Shown: one piece after another, positions 10,878-23,700 of the stretch | Numbering within the stretch: the stretch's first letter is position 1 | Layout of the letters: every line of letters starts with the position of its first letter | Assembly: GCF_029867415.1 (NCBI RefSeq) | Contig: NW_026705324.1 | Coordinates: 620,001-684,000, forward strand | Length of the DNA: 64,000 nt | Origin: Vicia villosa | Taxonomy: Eukaryota; Streptophyta; Magnoliopsida; Fabales; Fabaceae | Direction: 5' to 3' | Made by a program: the position numbers and the translations under genes | The notes under the pieces: model-generated | What the model saw: the letters and a program-made list of their open reading frames with translations, nothing else | The model's database searches: none | What the model was told of the DNA's origin: nothing

Positions 10878-13852
10878 TGTCATACCCCAAAATTTGCCTT
10901 CCATATTCCTTTTACAATGATTCAAAGTTCAAGATTCAATTCCAAAGCTTTGCTCAAACAATCCCAAGATCCACAGTCAACTGATCCAATCCTAAAGGCC
11001 AACTACAATCAAAGCATGATTCAAACCTATGATCATTGGTCAAACATCAAGTATAGAGGTGCATAACCATCATTTGATCAAAGAATGATCATGATTCCAT
11101 TAATAGAAACTCAGAGATGAACAAATACAAAAAGGTTCAAATTAGGGTTTCTTAAGAGAAAGTCAACCCAACTTTGACTGGGCATAACTTTCACATGGAA
11201 CATCAAGAAGGCCCCACTCAAAGCCTATTTTGAAGGAAATTGGATTCCCTACAATTTTGTCTCTCACAAGCCAGGGCTAGAAATGATTCATTTGAGAGAT
11301 ACAATGCAAAAGATTACAGGTCATTTTCAGGCATCCTCCAAAAGCAGTTTTTTCCCAAAGAGGATATGATCAAGATAAAAGCCCCAAATGAAAAATATAT
11401 TCCAAAGTGGCTTATAGAGGACCTCTTGAGGTTTCCAAAAAGTCTAAGAACTCCCTCATAGCTTAAAAATTGAGTGAGATATGCTTGATCAAAGTTGGGT
11501 GATTTTGAAGGACCAAATGTGAAAAAAGAAGGTTCAAAGTGAGAAATTTTGCAAATGGGCCTATGGTTTTATGATACAAACTTGATCCACAAGCTATCCA
11601 AACAACGTGCCACGAATTTCACCTTTTATTTAATTTATATATAATTTTATTTCATTTTTAAATGATTTAAAATAGTTTAATTAAAGAGAAAATCAAAATT
11701 TTTATTAAAGAGGTACATATGGATTGATTTTAATCAGCATTTATGGCAAAATACAATGTAATTTCGTGCATATTGATTGGAGAAAAAATCAACACAAAAT
11801 AGGGCCAAAATAGAAGGTTTCTATTTGAAAATAAAACCAATTTTCACAAGAATGGCAAGAATGGATTTAAGGAGTTTTGGACCTTTCTTTTAGACCTAAT
11901 TCATTCACTATAAGTAAAGGAGAGTGGGCACACGAATAGGGGTTGAAATCTCTATCCAGAGGCACCCTTGCAAGAACTCGAAAATACACAAAAAAAATCA
12001 AATTCGGTTTGCAGGAATTCAGAGGTTTTAACAAGATTCAAAGGTTGCAATAGCTTGCTCGTGGCATTCTGAAGGTGAGGGGATATTAGCATAGAGTCAA
12101 TACCCCCAGAACTTCCTCCAATTGGCCAAGGTATGTATTTTTAAAGATGAGATCGATTAGAGTAATTCATGCGCATCTATAGCAAATTGATTGAGTATTT
12201 TGATTGTTCTTTGTCCCCTTAACGTTTCTGGGTGATTTAATTTAAGTTTGCGTGTCTAATATGTGACCGGCCATTGAAGGCCAAACAAGGTTTTTAGGGT
12301 TCAGATTAGGGGTTTGTGTTAGGGGTCGAATTAGATCAAAACGAATGCATGAGTGGGTTCGCAGGGCTTAGACGAGAAGATTGAAGGGGTCGCGAAAAAT
12401 TTATAGGAGTGTATGCCCTATTCGTTATTTTTTTTAGGTTTGGTAGCTATGAGGAAAACTAGTAGCAAAATCGTAGCAAATACTATATGTCTTTTTGCAG
12501 GTTTTGGGAAGAAGACGATGAGTTGGCTCCATGTCATTGGTGCATTTGAATTAGCGCGCGCATTTCAATTACAGCTTTTTTATTTTGTTTATTTTATTTG
12601 GGGGGCGTGCGTTTAACACGTTGCGCAGATGGTTGGGATGGTATGCATGTTTGTTGGTCACTCAAGGGTCCAGGGTTCGATCCCTGGCCCTTGCTATTAT
12701 TTTTCTAGAGTTTCTAACTTCTGATCCCATACGCCTGCACTTCTGTGGCCTATTATAAACCCTCAAATCTGAACTTTAGAATCACCACTAAGCCAGATCC
12801 AATGTCCCAGGACCTGATGACCATACCATGCGCCCTAGTGACTGCCATACTGAATCATAATCCCTAATAACTAAGATTATTTTAATTAATATATTTATTT
12901 TAATTAAATCTTTTTAATATAATTAATTATATAATAATTATTTTTATAAATAAAATTAATATATGATATTTATATTAAATTATAATTTGTTGTTCGTTCC
13001 GATTAAATCGATTAATCGCTATGGGCAATAATAATTTTAATTAAAATGTTATTTAATTAAAATATAATTAATTTCTATTTGATTAAATGGTTTCGACTAT
13101 CTTATTAGTCGCGATGATTAATCTTTCTATTTTTCTTATTCTAATTCGTTATTCTTTTTAATCGAATCAATCGATTACGAGGGGTAACGATACAAACTAA
13201 TTATTAAAAATCATTGAAAAATATCCTAATTCGTTATTAGTAATAATCAAATTAATTGATTAAAATTGGTAACGATACAATCTCAAATCTGTTAACTATG
13301 GCGATTGAATCTATTGATCGTTGCGGTTAATAGTGCTAAATCAAATCAGGGTTGTACGCCCAAAACATTTAAAACACACTAAACCACGATACTACGGTGT
13401 TTCAACACTGCGATGTTCACAACTACGATAAGGTAATTCAAAATACCTTCGAACATTCGCATTTCAAAACAACTTCAAAACAAATTCAAATACATTCAAT
13501 TCAAATTCTAAGGGCGTACAACCCTTCCCCGAACTACGTTGACTCTGATCCTCCATAAGGAGGTACGTAGGCACTTGGCAACAAGGCGAGTCCCCCTCCT
13601 CCAAATCTTAATCATGTCCATAACTAAGCCTTTAACCCTATTAACTATCTGTCACCTTTCTTTATAAGCCTTGCCATAAACCTTTACCTTTGAGATGTTA
13701 GCCTTTAGGAAAGGGTTGAGGGTGCCTAACACCTTCCCTCGACCTGAATATAGTATCTTACCCTGATCTCTATACTGCGTAGGGTTTCCTATTCGCCCTT
13801 CAGAATAGGTGGCGAATCTAAAAACATTTAATTTTTAGGGCAGGTTGCTACA
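10878..13852 (+). mobile_element. 3' LTR of Ogre-like element 2 (2,975 bp)
   Basis: The LTR starts TGTCATACCCCAAAATTTGCC after the polypurine tract and ends GGCAGGTTGCTACA at 13,852. It has the shared late block GGTGCCTAACACCTTCCCTC and GGTGGCGAATC. A TATA-like CTATAAGTAA at about 11,912 and a donor AAGGTATGT at about 12,130 resemble LTR 1. Around 11,404-11,460 it is clearly homologous to solo LTR 3 at 21,908-21,962. Athila integrase sequence begins immediately after the end, so this element inserted in an Athila pol gene. Confidence 0.8.
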
Positions 13853-14754
13853 GAAGTATTTGATTGTTGGGGTATTGATTTTGTTGCCTGTTTCCTCCGT
13901 CTCTTGGTAATGAGTATATTCTAGTTGCGGTTGACTATGTGTCCAAATGGGTTGAAGCGAGTGCTTCACCTAAGGCCGACTCCAAAACGGTAATCAAATT
14001 TTTAAAGAAAAACATATTTTCCCGTTTTGGTGCGCCTAGAGTTTTGGTAAGTGATGGTGGTTCTCATTTTTGTAATGCACCACTGGAAAAAGTGTTAGAA
14101 CATTATGGTGTCAAGCACAAAATCACTACTCCTTACCATCCTCAAGCTAATGGTCAAACCGAGGTCTCTAATAGGGAAATTAAACGGATTCTTGAGAAAA
14201 TCGTTTCAAGTGCAAGGAAAGATTGGTCTTTGAAGTTGGATGAAGCCTTGTGGTCATATCGCACCGCACTTAAGGCTCCAATAGGTTTGACACCATTCCA
14301 AATGGTCTATGGTAAGACTTGTCATTTGCCGGTTGAATTGGAACATAAAGCACTTTGGGCTCTCAAATTTTTAAACTTTGATTCCAATTTAGCCGGATTG
14401 AAACGGAAAGATCAACTTCATAGAGTTGAAGAATTGAGAGACACCGCTTACCACTCGAATAAACTTTACAAAGAAAAAGTAAAAAAGTATCATGATGGTA
14501 AAGTGAGGTCAAAAGAATTTCATGAAGGGAAAATGGTACTCCTCTTCAACTCTAGACTTAAACTTTTTCCGGGAAAATTGAAATCGAAATGGTCGGGACC
14601 GTTTTTAGTAAGGGAAGTTCGGAGTTATGGAGCAATTGTTTTGGAGGATCCAAAGACTAAGGAAAACTTGACGGTAAATGGGCAAAGACTGAAGGTGTAT
14701 CATGGTGGTGACTTCAATCGAGATGTAAGCGTAATTTCGCTTATCGAACCTTGA
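13853..14754 (+). pseudogene. Athila-type gypsy integrase, C-terminal part of pol, 5'-truncated and frameshifted
   Basis: The translation begins EVFDCWGIDF, the start of a gypsy integrase core. A one-base deletion near 13,890 then shifts the frame, after which the protein is open to its stop at 14,754. Visible hallmarks are DYVSKWVEA, RFGAPRVLVSDGG with the second catalytic Asp, YHPQANGQTEVSNREIKRIL with the catalytic Glu, YRTALKAPIGLTPFQMVYG and the C-terminal KVYHGGD. This is the Athila lineage by sequence. Reverse transcriptase and RNase H lie on the other side of the Ogre insertion, beyond the window. An in-frame GTG at 13,939 is not the natural start. Not functional. Confidence 0.88.
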
Positions 14755-15637
14755 ATCATCATGGACCGTCGAGCTCTAACGACGTTAAACAAAGCGCTTG
14801 TTGGGAGGCAACCCAACGTTGTAAGTCCTACTTTTATCTTTGTTGTTGTTTTTGTTTACTGGTTTCATAATTTGCATGTGACGTTGAAATTCTGTGGAAC
14901 ATTGTTTTATTTGTTGGTTTTCAAAGCCTGCTAAGGATGCGCTGCATCCTTCTTGTTGCGCCGCGAACTAAGTGGCAAAATGTCATGTTTCCAAACTCAC
15001 TCAGTACGCGCCGCGTACCCTAGTTAGCTCCGCGAACAAACTGGCAGAATGTCATGTTTTCATACTCACTCAGTACGTGCCGCGTCCCCTTTTTTCGCGC
15101 CGTGTCCCTTACGGAATTTAGATAGTCACTTAGTTTTTAAGGTTCTCTCTTTTATTATTTCTTATTTCTTTTCTTTACACTTTCTTCTCACTCTCCCTCT
15201 CACAAACCAAAAACCCTATCCTCCTCACTCAACAATACCCACACTCACAACTTCATCCCAAATCCTCACTCTAGTCACTCTAACACTCTCAATTGAGGTA
15301 TGTCTTCTAGATCTCTCTTTGTCTTTCCTTTTAAATTCTTAGGGTTAGAAGAGGGGGATTATTCAAACTTGCATGTGTTAGCACCGTAAATTAATAACTG
15401 AAGTTAGTTTGTTTTTGTTAAATTGAGATGTATGTGGGTAACCTTGTTAACAATTGTTGTGAAAATATACTGGGTATGCTATAATTTTTCTTGTTGAATT
15501 TTTATGGGTTTCGCCCAAGACGCGCCGCGTCCTTCTTGTTGCGCCGCGAACCCAGTTGAATTCAGCCACTAATTTTTGTTGCCTTATGCTGATGATCGTG
15601 GTCATTTGTATTGTTGTGCTGGTTGTTTTCTGTACAG
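14755..15637 (+). other. Athila pol-env spacer, likely intron of the env-like transcript
   Basis: After the pol stop the sequence contains GCGCTTGTTGGGAGGCAACC, a block typical of Athila elements. A splice donor GTAAGT follows at 14,821, and a pyrimidine-rich acceptor TTTTCTGTACAG ends at 15,637, directly before the env-like ATG. Splicing across this stretch would give a subgenomic message. Repeated CGCGCCGCG-type words occur near 14,945, 15,006 and 15,520. No gene is seen in it. Confidence 0.55.
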
Positions 15638-16834
15638 ATGTCTAAGCGTACTAAGACTTCAGCCCCCAGTAGAATGGTGAGCAAATTTCTCAGTGACGAA
15701 TGTGAAGAGCGATACAACGACCTGGTTCAGAGAACAATTGTGGCCGAGAGATTGGTCCAATTCAACCCGAACGGCAAGTTCAGAAAGATCGTAAGTATCA
15801 TCGAGGGGCATAAGTGGAAGAAATTGTGCGAGCCGGTGAGAGATATCAACTATGACATTGTGCATGAATTTTACGCCAATGCCTTGCAAGTGGAAGAAGG
15901 ATGAGCATACCACTACAGGACCAAAGTGAGGGGTAAAATTGTCGTCTTCAACAGAGACGCAATCAATAATTTTTTAGAAAACCCCCTACATTTGGAAGAG
16001 GGAGAAAAATGCGCTTACCGCATGAAGAACGATGCTGCAGATTGGGATTATGATTGGGTGAGCAGCAAGCTGTGTCAGGAAGCTAGAACTTATGTGATGA
16101 ACGAGCAAGGACATCCTAAAAATTGGAGAAGGGAAGACTTCACTTTGGAGGCTCGAGCTCTCCTTGTCTTAATTTTGAACAACTTCAGGCCATGTTCTCA
16201 CACCACCACCATCCCAATAGAAGTGGCATGCTTGATGTCATTTATTATGGATGGACAATCGGTCGACATCGCCTCCATCATAGCCAATGAGATGAGAAAA
16301 GTGGCAACAAGTGGAACAAAATTTGGTGGAAAGGCCGGAAATCTCATCTACTCAGGATTGATTATGGGGCTGTGCAAGAAAGCCAATGTAGCAATCCCAC
16401 AGGAAGTACACTTCAATATTACCACTGTCATTAATGATTATTTTGTGAACAGGTTTTGTGAGGGGGCAACAAACAGGGCTGAAAGAGCAGGAACCTTCAC
16501 TTCCAGGCCGCATGCACGCCGTATGCCTGCTTTCAATCAAATGGAGTTCGCATCATACTGCTGTGAGAACTTTGAGGCTTCGAGAAGGTCTCAAACCTTT
16601 CTTTTTGATGCCATGCACCAGCAATTTCAGAACACTTTCTTGGCACCAGATGCGCGCACTTTCCCAACTCAGGCGGACTACCTCGCATATGCTAATTGGC
16701 CTGAGGGCAGGCCAGCTTTTATGGGAGGTGCTGGAGGTAGTGGCAAGGCTAGTGAAAGTGGTGCCGCAAATGTGGATGCTGAGATGGAAGATGTCATAGG
16801 TCCGGTAGGAGGCGGTGATGATGAAGATGTTTGA
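15638..16834 (+). pseudogene. Athila env-like / plant transposon protein ORF with one in-frame stop
   Basis: The start ATG at 15,638 sits directly after a splice-acceptor-like TCTGTACAG. The reading frame runs about 398 codons to TGA at 16,832-16,834 but is broken once by an in-frame TGA at 15,902-15,904. The frame is otherwise intact, with no shift. The N-terminal third includes FLSDECEERYNDLVQRTIVA; the middle (IPIEVACLMSFIMDGQSVDI) matches the putative plant transposon protein type found downstream of pol in Athila elements; the C-terminus is Gly- and Asp/Glu-rich. Upstream in-frame codons before the ATG are ignored because they lie in the putative intron. The role of this ORF class is not established. 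A recently dead copy. Confidence 0.75.
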
Positions 16835-18338
16835 AGACGTAGTTTGGTAGTTTTAGTTTAGTTTTTAATTTCCAGCAATTTTAATTCCTAGCATTTTAAT
16901 TCTAGTACTTTAGTTAAAGTTGGTTTATTGTATTTTGATTTAATTAAGTAGTTGACACTTTTGAAGACTAGTTTGCATGTTTTGCTTGTGTGTGTGATTT
17001 AAATTGTGATTTGTGAATTTGAAATTTGATTTACCCTACTTGCTAAAAAAAAAAATTGTTTAATTGTGCTTATTCATTGAAGCGAAGGAACAAAGTTGCA
17101 AGAGATGGTGTGCTTAATGGATGCGATTGGGGTGGTGATGATAAGAGTGGTATGAGGCAATTTCAAGGTACATTTTTATCGCTTACTAGACTTGGCAATA
17201 ATCGTGTGATGGTTTGTGCAAAAGTTCATAGCATAAGTTCTTTGAGTTACATGTCTTTTTGAATCAATTATAACTTAGCCATATGTGAGGTAGTTTTCCA
17301 TTGTATACTAAATTGCGGGATACCGAACATTATTTTGACACACTCTTATTATGTTTAATCATGCATTAATCCTTGTTGTGAACAATTGTGAAAATGATAG
17401 AGGCATTGATTGTTTTGAGAGAAACCACTTGACCAAAATGTTAAATCAATCAACCTTGTGAGGAAAAATCCCTAGTTCCCCCTTTGAGCTTGTTAGGATT
17501 CATTAAATTCATCATTGCATAAACTTTTGCATGAATGAATCCTATTCTTTTTTGTGAGTAAACCCTCAACCAAATTGGTTGCAATTAATTTTCCTTAGGG
17601 AGCATTGTTGTTTATCAAAGTTGGTATGAAAAGAACAAAGTTGGGGAGAAATACAAGTGTTGTAAAAAAAATAAAAAAAATAATAAAAAATAATAAAAAA
17701 TAAGTGGTCCATAAAAGAAAATAAGTATTCCTTGTGAAAAAGAACAACTGAATACTTTTGAATCAAAGTGGAGCCAAGGAAAAAGAAGTAACACTTGTCA
17801 TGAGTAATAAGAAAAGGCTCCCGGTTGTGTGTTGTGAAAAAGTAAAGAAAATTGGATTATGAGGAGGTGTTGTTGAGTGAATTGAGAAGAAAATGCTCTC
17901 TTAGGATTTTGTTCGATTTTTCGAAATATTATCCCTTCTTTGTAACCCAAGCCACAGTATAACCTTTGAAAGACCTCTTGATTCTCATTTTGTTCACATA
18001 ATTGGTGTTTGTTTTGATGAATGCATAATTGGACTTGTTGTTGATTTAATTGTTCGGATGAGTGAAAGAAACCTTCATATCTTCATTATTCACAAATTGT
18101 GTGTAGGTGATTCAAACTTGACATGTACTTGTTGGAACTTTTTTATTTGTATTTTTGTGCACAACCATTATGCTGTTGTCGTCTTGTCTAGATTTGAGAT
18201 AAATGTATCGCGAAAAGGCCATGTACTTTTGAACCATCCAATTGTTTGAAATTTTGTGAAACATTCTCTTGCTATACTTTGCTTCCTTTGGTGGTAATTT
18301 TTGTTTAGGGACAAACAAAATGGCAAGTTGGGGAGAGT
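16835..18338 (+). other. Athila 3' UTR with polypurine tract
   Basis: This is noncoding sequence between the env-like ORF and the 3' LTR. It contains an A-rich low-complexity stretch (about 17,664-17,702) and ends with AAGTTGGGGAGAGT, the polypurine tract, right before the LTR. Short open frames on both strands show no recognisable similarity. Confidence 0.65.
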
Positions 18339-19569
18339 TGTTAGGGGCTAAATAGTAGTAAATTCCACATCTTTTTATTTGCCCCTTTTAACCAATTTTT
18401 ATTCAAATCATATGTTTTTAATCACACAATAGGCAAGTATGTAATTATTCTTGTTCTAATTCTAGTTGAGTAGGTATTTCACTCTGTTTGCTAGTTTTGT
18501 AGAATTTTGCTTCAAGAAGTTGTGGATTTGAATGACAAAGAATGAGCCGAGCAAGAGAACCAAGAAATCAAGCCAAGAAGTGAAAATCCATTATGTTCGC
18601 GCCGCGTCCTCATGTTGGCGCCGCGAACTGAAGAAAATCCTGCCAGCGTGTTTAGTTCCAATTCTGACTTTTGAGAGGCATGTGCGCAAGGTGGCGTGAA
18701 AGACAGCAAAAAAGCACTTTTGGAGTTATTGGTTTCTATTGGTCATTTAAGGAGGCAAGAGGAATAACAATCATTTCTTTTTGTCTTATTGGAAAGAGAA
18801 ACTTTGTGTAATTTGGATATATCTCCATAACTTAGAGATTTTTAGATATGGCATTATTGAAAAGACAGAATAGAGAGAAAATAGGGAAGAAAGCAAAAAC
18901 GAATTTCACCATTCTTGTGAGCTTGCAACCATGGTGATGAGGAGCTAAATCATTTTTCTTTGCTAAGATTAGAGGTAGCTATTCTTCAGAACTCTATGTA
19001 TCTCTCTTAAACACTTACATATGTGAATCTCTCATTGATTGAATATAGTATGAATCTCTTGTTTTGAAATCTTATCTTTGATTTATATTATTGTTGAAAA
19101 AGATAATATAAATATTGTTTTAGAGATTTATTCAAACAATGCATGAATCATAGAAATAGATCTATGGATTGTTTATCACTTGTATTGCTAGATAATGATG
19201 GTTAGATGCATGTTTAGGTGAAGAAATTACCTAAAGTTTTATTTAACAATTATTACAATATTATTTAGGAATAAATAATATTGAGGCAATACTAGATTGT
19301 ATTCATGAAATTAGAATTCATATACATGGTTTGAGGAAATGCATGAGTTTGGAATAGTGAACACTAATCTTGGCAAAGCTTTTTTTATTTGAGAATATCA
19401 TATTTTACTATCTTAGTTTATTTCTAAAATTCGAGATAAATTCCAAACACAAACCAAACCAATTTTTACTTATCGACTTAAAATGATTGCAACTATAGAA
19501 CGACGGTAATATCACCCAATCTCTGTGGATACGATACAAAAATATTTGCCAAAAGTATACTTTTCAACA
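18339..19569 (+). mobile_element. Athila 3' LTR (1,231 bp)
   Basis: The LTR starts TGTTAGGGGC after the polypurine tract and ends TTTTCAACA, with matching TGTT...AACA ends. It contains the Athila-typical CAATCTCTGTGGATACGATAC close to the 3' end (about 19,517-19,537) and a CGCGCCGCGTCC word near 18,600. The next five bases, GTATG (19,570-19,574), are the expected target-site duplication; the partner is outside the window. The minus-strand ORF segment described below stops being homologous exactly at this border, so the Athila element inserted into it. Confidence 0.78.
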
Positions 19570-19957
19570 GTATGTTAATTTTTTCCATGCGAAGGAGATG
19601 GAATAAGAATCTAAGATCTTCAAGCATTATTCGGTCTTGGTCTTCCTTTATGGGATGAAAGTTAAAAACCAAAACTTGATGCCAGATCCTGCCTATAAAT
19701 GCAATAAATGCTTTGTTAGGGTCAGTAAATACCACCCTCATAACATCAGAGATAAGCTTGCTATCATATTCAGCAATGCGGGCTCCATTGGCTTCACACT
19801 TCATCACTCTTGAAATTAGCTTCGTAGTGATGGTGATAGGGAAACCAAAGATGTTGGAGTGGATAGCTTCTCTGCCCTCACGATCCCTATGGACAATTGC
19901 ATTTCTCCAGAAGTTGGCTAGAACAGATGGATAGATAGCTCCATCTAAGATGGTTAG
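19570..19957 (-). pseudogene. Retroelement-associated (env-like) ORF, second segment, split by two insertions
   Basis: The minus strand is open from 19,957 to the Athila border at 19,570. Visible words are AIYPSVLANFW and NKAFIAFIGRIWHQV. The frame is continuous with the segment at 24,664-24,794 once the solo LTR and one GTTAG are removed. Downstream the frame runs into the Athila LTR and stops at 19,493, so the natural C-terminus lies to the left of the window. The type resembles proteins annotated as envelope-like in legume genomes; that label is weak and function is unknown. Confidence 0.6.
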
Positions 19958-20514
19958 TGTTATACCCCAAAATTTGCCCGCATCTTTTTCAGAAAAAAAG
20001 GCAACAGACTTTTGTCTAAAAAATTAGGAGTTTCATATAATCTTGGATTTTATTTCACAAATATCCTGATTTTTATGAATACTCGGTTTTTAGAATTTTT
20101 CTTATACGGTATTTTGGTTCGCTGTTGAATTTATTCTTACACAAAACACCAAATACTGTTTATCATTTCACACACGCTGTTTATTTGAGATTTATTTACA
20201 GATAAATAGCACTGATGCAATTGGTACAGAATTAAATCTTTTTGCAGGCGCAGAGTCCGGGGATTCAGACTGTACTGGTAACAAGTAAATTATTATTAGT
20301 TTTTGTTTCCCACTAACTTTTGTACTATATTCTATTATTTTCAAAATCTTTTCCTTTCTTTTCAAATCTCTTTCTTTCAAAATCAAATCCTAACTTTATT
20401 CTACACATCTCTCTTTTTCAAACCCTACCACACACTTTCTTTCAAATCCTACTACCACTCAAGTTTTCCTTTTTTGTACGGAATCACTTCATTCCCCAAC
20501 GTCTCTATCCTTCT

Positions 20515-20560
20515 TTTTACTCTATAAATACATCTCATTTTTTCCATAAAATCTCACATC
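20515..20560 (+). promoter_or_regulatory. TATA-box promoter inside solo LTR 3
   Basis: CTCTATAAATACATC at about 20,520-20,534 is a near-consensus plant TATA box. A start of transcription about 30 bases downstream would give a leader of about 70 bases before the ATG at 20,623. It lies only about 560 bp into the LTR, unlike the second TATA near 22,411. Confidence 0.5.
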
Positions 20561-20622
20561 AAATTTTAACTCATCTCTCAAATTTCTACCTCATATTCAT
20601 TCTCTCTTCTTCCCCGGCAAAA

Positions 20623-20790
20623 ATGGCGAAGCGGATGGATACGTGTTTTCTTATGGTCATCACCGTCGTGGTGGTAATTATGTCTTTCTTCTGTCTGCAT
20701 AGTCCTGAGAAATGCGGACCTGGGTTGTTTACACTCCCAATCATCTATATGTTATTATTTATAGCATGGGTTATTAATCGTCATTCTTAA
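20623..20790 (+). CDS. 55-residue predicted membrane protein encoded inside an LTR
   Basis: The ATG at 20,623 is preceded by a TATA box at about 20,522 and a CT-rich leader. The product is 55 residues: a basic start (MAKRMDTC), a hydrophobic helix (about residues 8-24, LMVITVVVVIMSFFCL), a short loop with HSPEKCGPG, and a second hydrophobic helix (about 36-51), ending NRHS. It looks like a two-pass membrane microprotein. I do not recognise the family. It sits in the extra 5' block of solo LTR 3 and could be part of an LTR family, a captured host gene, or a chance frame; the promoter context makes pure chance somewhat less likely. Confidence 0.35.
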   Translation: MAKRMDTCFLMVITVVVVIMSFFCLHSPEKCGPGLFTLPIIYMLLFIAWVINRHS

Positions 20791-23700
20791 AGTTTGTCGT
20801 ATCTTTTGTTTTCAAATAACGTACCGTTTACTCGTCGTACTGTTCATTATATTATGTAATATTTGTACTGTCAGTATTAAATGTCGTACTATCTGTCGTA
20901 CTGTTGTTTAATTATTAAGATAATATTTTGTGTGTCTTCTGCCAGTTAAATATTTATTTTTCTGTGCATTAAATGTTTTTCAGGGTTATTATCGGTAATT
21001 TCGTTCGCGTACGGTATATTTTATTTATTTATTATGTTTGTGTTTTTCTAACAACTCATGTAAATAAATTTTCACCATTAACACAACAAAAAACAAAAAG
21101 AAAAAATTAACTTTAACTGTTGAATTTTCACTTTAACTGCTACGTTAATGCCTGAACAGTCAGTTGACAGTCAAACCCGCTGACAGTGCAATTCTCCGTG
21201 TTTTGTACCATCAATCAAATAAATATTTTGCATTGAAAAATTCCAAGATTTTTGTTCTAGAAGTCTTCTAAACATCACATGATCAACAGAAACTCAGCAC
21301 TGCACAAAAATCAGGTACGCTTAACTGTCTCCTACACAAACAGTCCTTAACTAGGGTTTTTGTTTTTTCAGGAGAACAAGTTTTTTGAGACCTCAAATGG
21401 ATTTCATGGACCTCCATATGTCTCAAAGTACCACCATACAAATTTTCAAACTTCAATTCGCTCAGACGCACAGTCCGCAGCTCAAACAGTCAACAGACGA
21501 CCAGTTTGACCGAAAAGTCAACAGACAGTCAAAAATGAAATTTTTTGTCAACATCCATATTTTGTCAAAAGACTCATCATTTGATCATTTGTTGATCATA
21601 ATTCATCAAGGAAAGATCAAAAATCAACAAAACCCTAAGTTTCAAAATTAGGGTTTTCTCCTAAAAAGTCAACTGAACTTTGACTGACCATAACTCTCTC
21701 CTCATTCATTCAAAAAATTCCAACCAAAGCTTGTTTTGAAGGAAATTCAATTATATTTCAAATGCAATTGGTCCCATGGTCATTGGATTCACCATTTGAA
21801 AAATATGAGCTCAGACATTACAGGTCATTTTCAAAGTCAACAAAAAGTGGTTTTTTGTCAAAGGCCATAACATCAAGATAACTTCTCCAAATGAAAAAAA
21901 GTTTCCAAAGTGGCTTGTAGAGGACATCTTGAGGTTTCTAAAAAGTACAAGAACTCCTTCATATGATAAAAATTGAGGGATTTATGCCTTGTTGAAGTTG
22001 GCTATTTTTTGGGAAAATGCATGAAACCAACATTGATCAAAAGTGTTTTTTTTTCAAAAGGCGCCAAGTATACATGATCCAAACATGTTCCCAACAATGC
22101 TAAGGGCCTCCCACGACCAACCTAAGGCCCATAACATTTTATTTCTTTTTTTGGTTTAATTTTGTTTCATTTAAAATTAAATTGAAAAAGAAATGGTGAA
22201 GGATAATGTTATGTAGCTTTGTTCTTAAGCATGAGTCACCAAGAATCATTCAAAGCTCTTCAGCATGAAAGGGTACAGCAGGCCTAGGGCAAGAGGGTGA
22301 AGAAAAATCAAGCCATGGTTGCTTGAATTCAAAGCTTTATATATTATAAAATTCAAAGATTCAAAGAAACATCAATGCTTGGTAGCTTAGTTTTTAACTA
22401 CTTCTATGGTCTATAAATGAAGTAGAACACTTCATTAATCAAGAGACACGAATTCAGAACCATACTCTTGCTTGTAATACACTTGTAACACACTTGAAAT
22501 TTTGCAAGAAATTTAAAATTCGAATTTTAAGTTTCAGTTAGTTTCAATCCAAACTAAGTGTTCAAACATCATCTCTGAACTTCATTGAACCTATCCAAAT
22601 AAGTTTTAAGCATCAAAGCCTCACAAATCGAGCCACACAAGCCACGGTTTGTTCAAACATAAATCACCTCATATCTGATCATTCATGCATGTTTAACAAG
22701 ATGTAGACATATATTTGAGCTTAGTTTATTATTCTGATCGTTTCTGGATATTTAATTGAAGTTTGGTCACGTATCCATGAAGATACCATTTTAGGGTTCT
22801 TCAACTTTATTTTGGGGTTTTTAGCTAGAGGCAAAATTAGACCAAAATAATGCCATGATTGAATTCAGTGGATCATGACGAATAGAATGGACAGGTCGCG
22901 AAAATTTTTTGTGCATGTTTACCCCTATTCGTTATTTTGCAGGGATGAAGTTCATCTATTACAGCGTTTTTTGACAAAAACGCTGTTAAAAGTGAAGGCT
23001 AGAGGTTGAAGACGAAGGCGTGACGCCATCTGATTGACCAGTTTGAAAAACGCGCGTTTTGTTTTATCCCTGGATCTGATGCTTCGCTGACTAGGCTATT
23101 TCCATGTGCCACGCATTTCTGACCATCAGATCATTCTGATTCTCTCATCTAACGCTCCTTGTCTTGCAGGTTCACCATAGACCCTAGGGGTTTGCCACAC
23201 TGAATCATATAAATTAATAATTTATTAATTAATTTGTTTTTTCTTGCATAATTAATTAAAAATACCTTCAAAAATCCAAAAATAATTTTAATTTCACTTT
23301 TAGGTTTATAAAATAATCTATTATTTTTTGACATAATAATATTTTATTTTTCTTAATATTTAAAATATTTTGTCTAATTAATTAGTATATATTTATATAT
23401 TTGCTTTTTAATTATTTCAACCAATAAAAAAATCATAAAAAAATTTGTTCTTTATATTAAATTTAGTTTATATATTATAGACTAATTTTGTACATATTTA
23501 GAATATTTTTCTCTTTAAGTTTTAATTATTTGTATAATTGTTTATATAATTATATGTTAATTTAACTTATTAGTTTCCAAAACAACTTCAAAAAATCAAA
23601 AAAAAATAGTTTTTATTTTAAAATTAATTAACAAGCAATATGAAAATATTTTAAACTTAATTTTTAGGTTTAAATTTTATTTCTACCTTTTTCTCATTTT

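Noticed and set aside
12660..12700. tRNA-like words (GGGTCCAGGGTTCGATCCCTGG)
   Set aside because: The T-arm-like sequence has a good stem, but no complete cloverleaf with anticodon and acceptor arms could be drawn around it; it may be a tRNA-derived scrap in LTR 2.
20303..20622. Upstream extension of the small LTR ORF with a Phe/Ser-rich N-terminus
   Set aside because: The extension depends on a non-ATG start and overlaps the TATA box and leader; the ATG at 20,623 fits the promoter.
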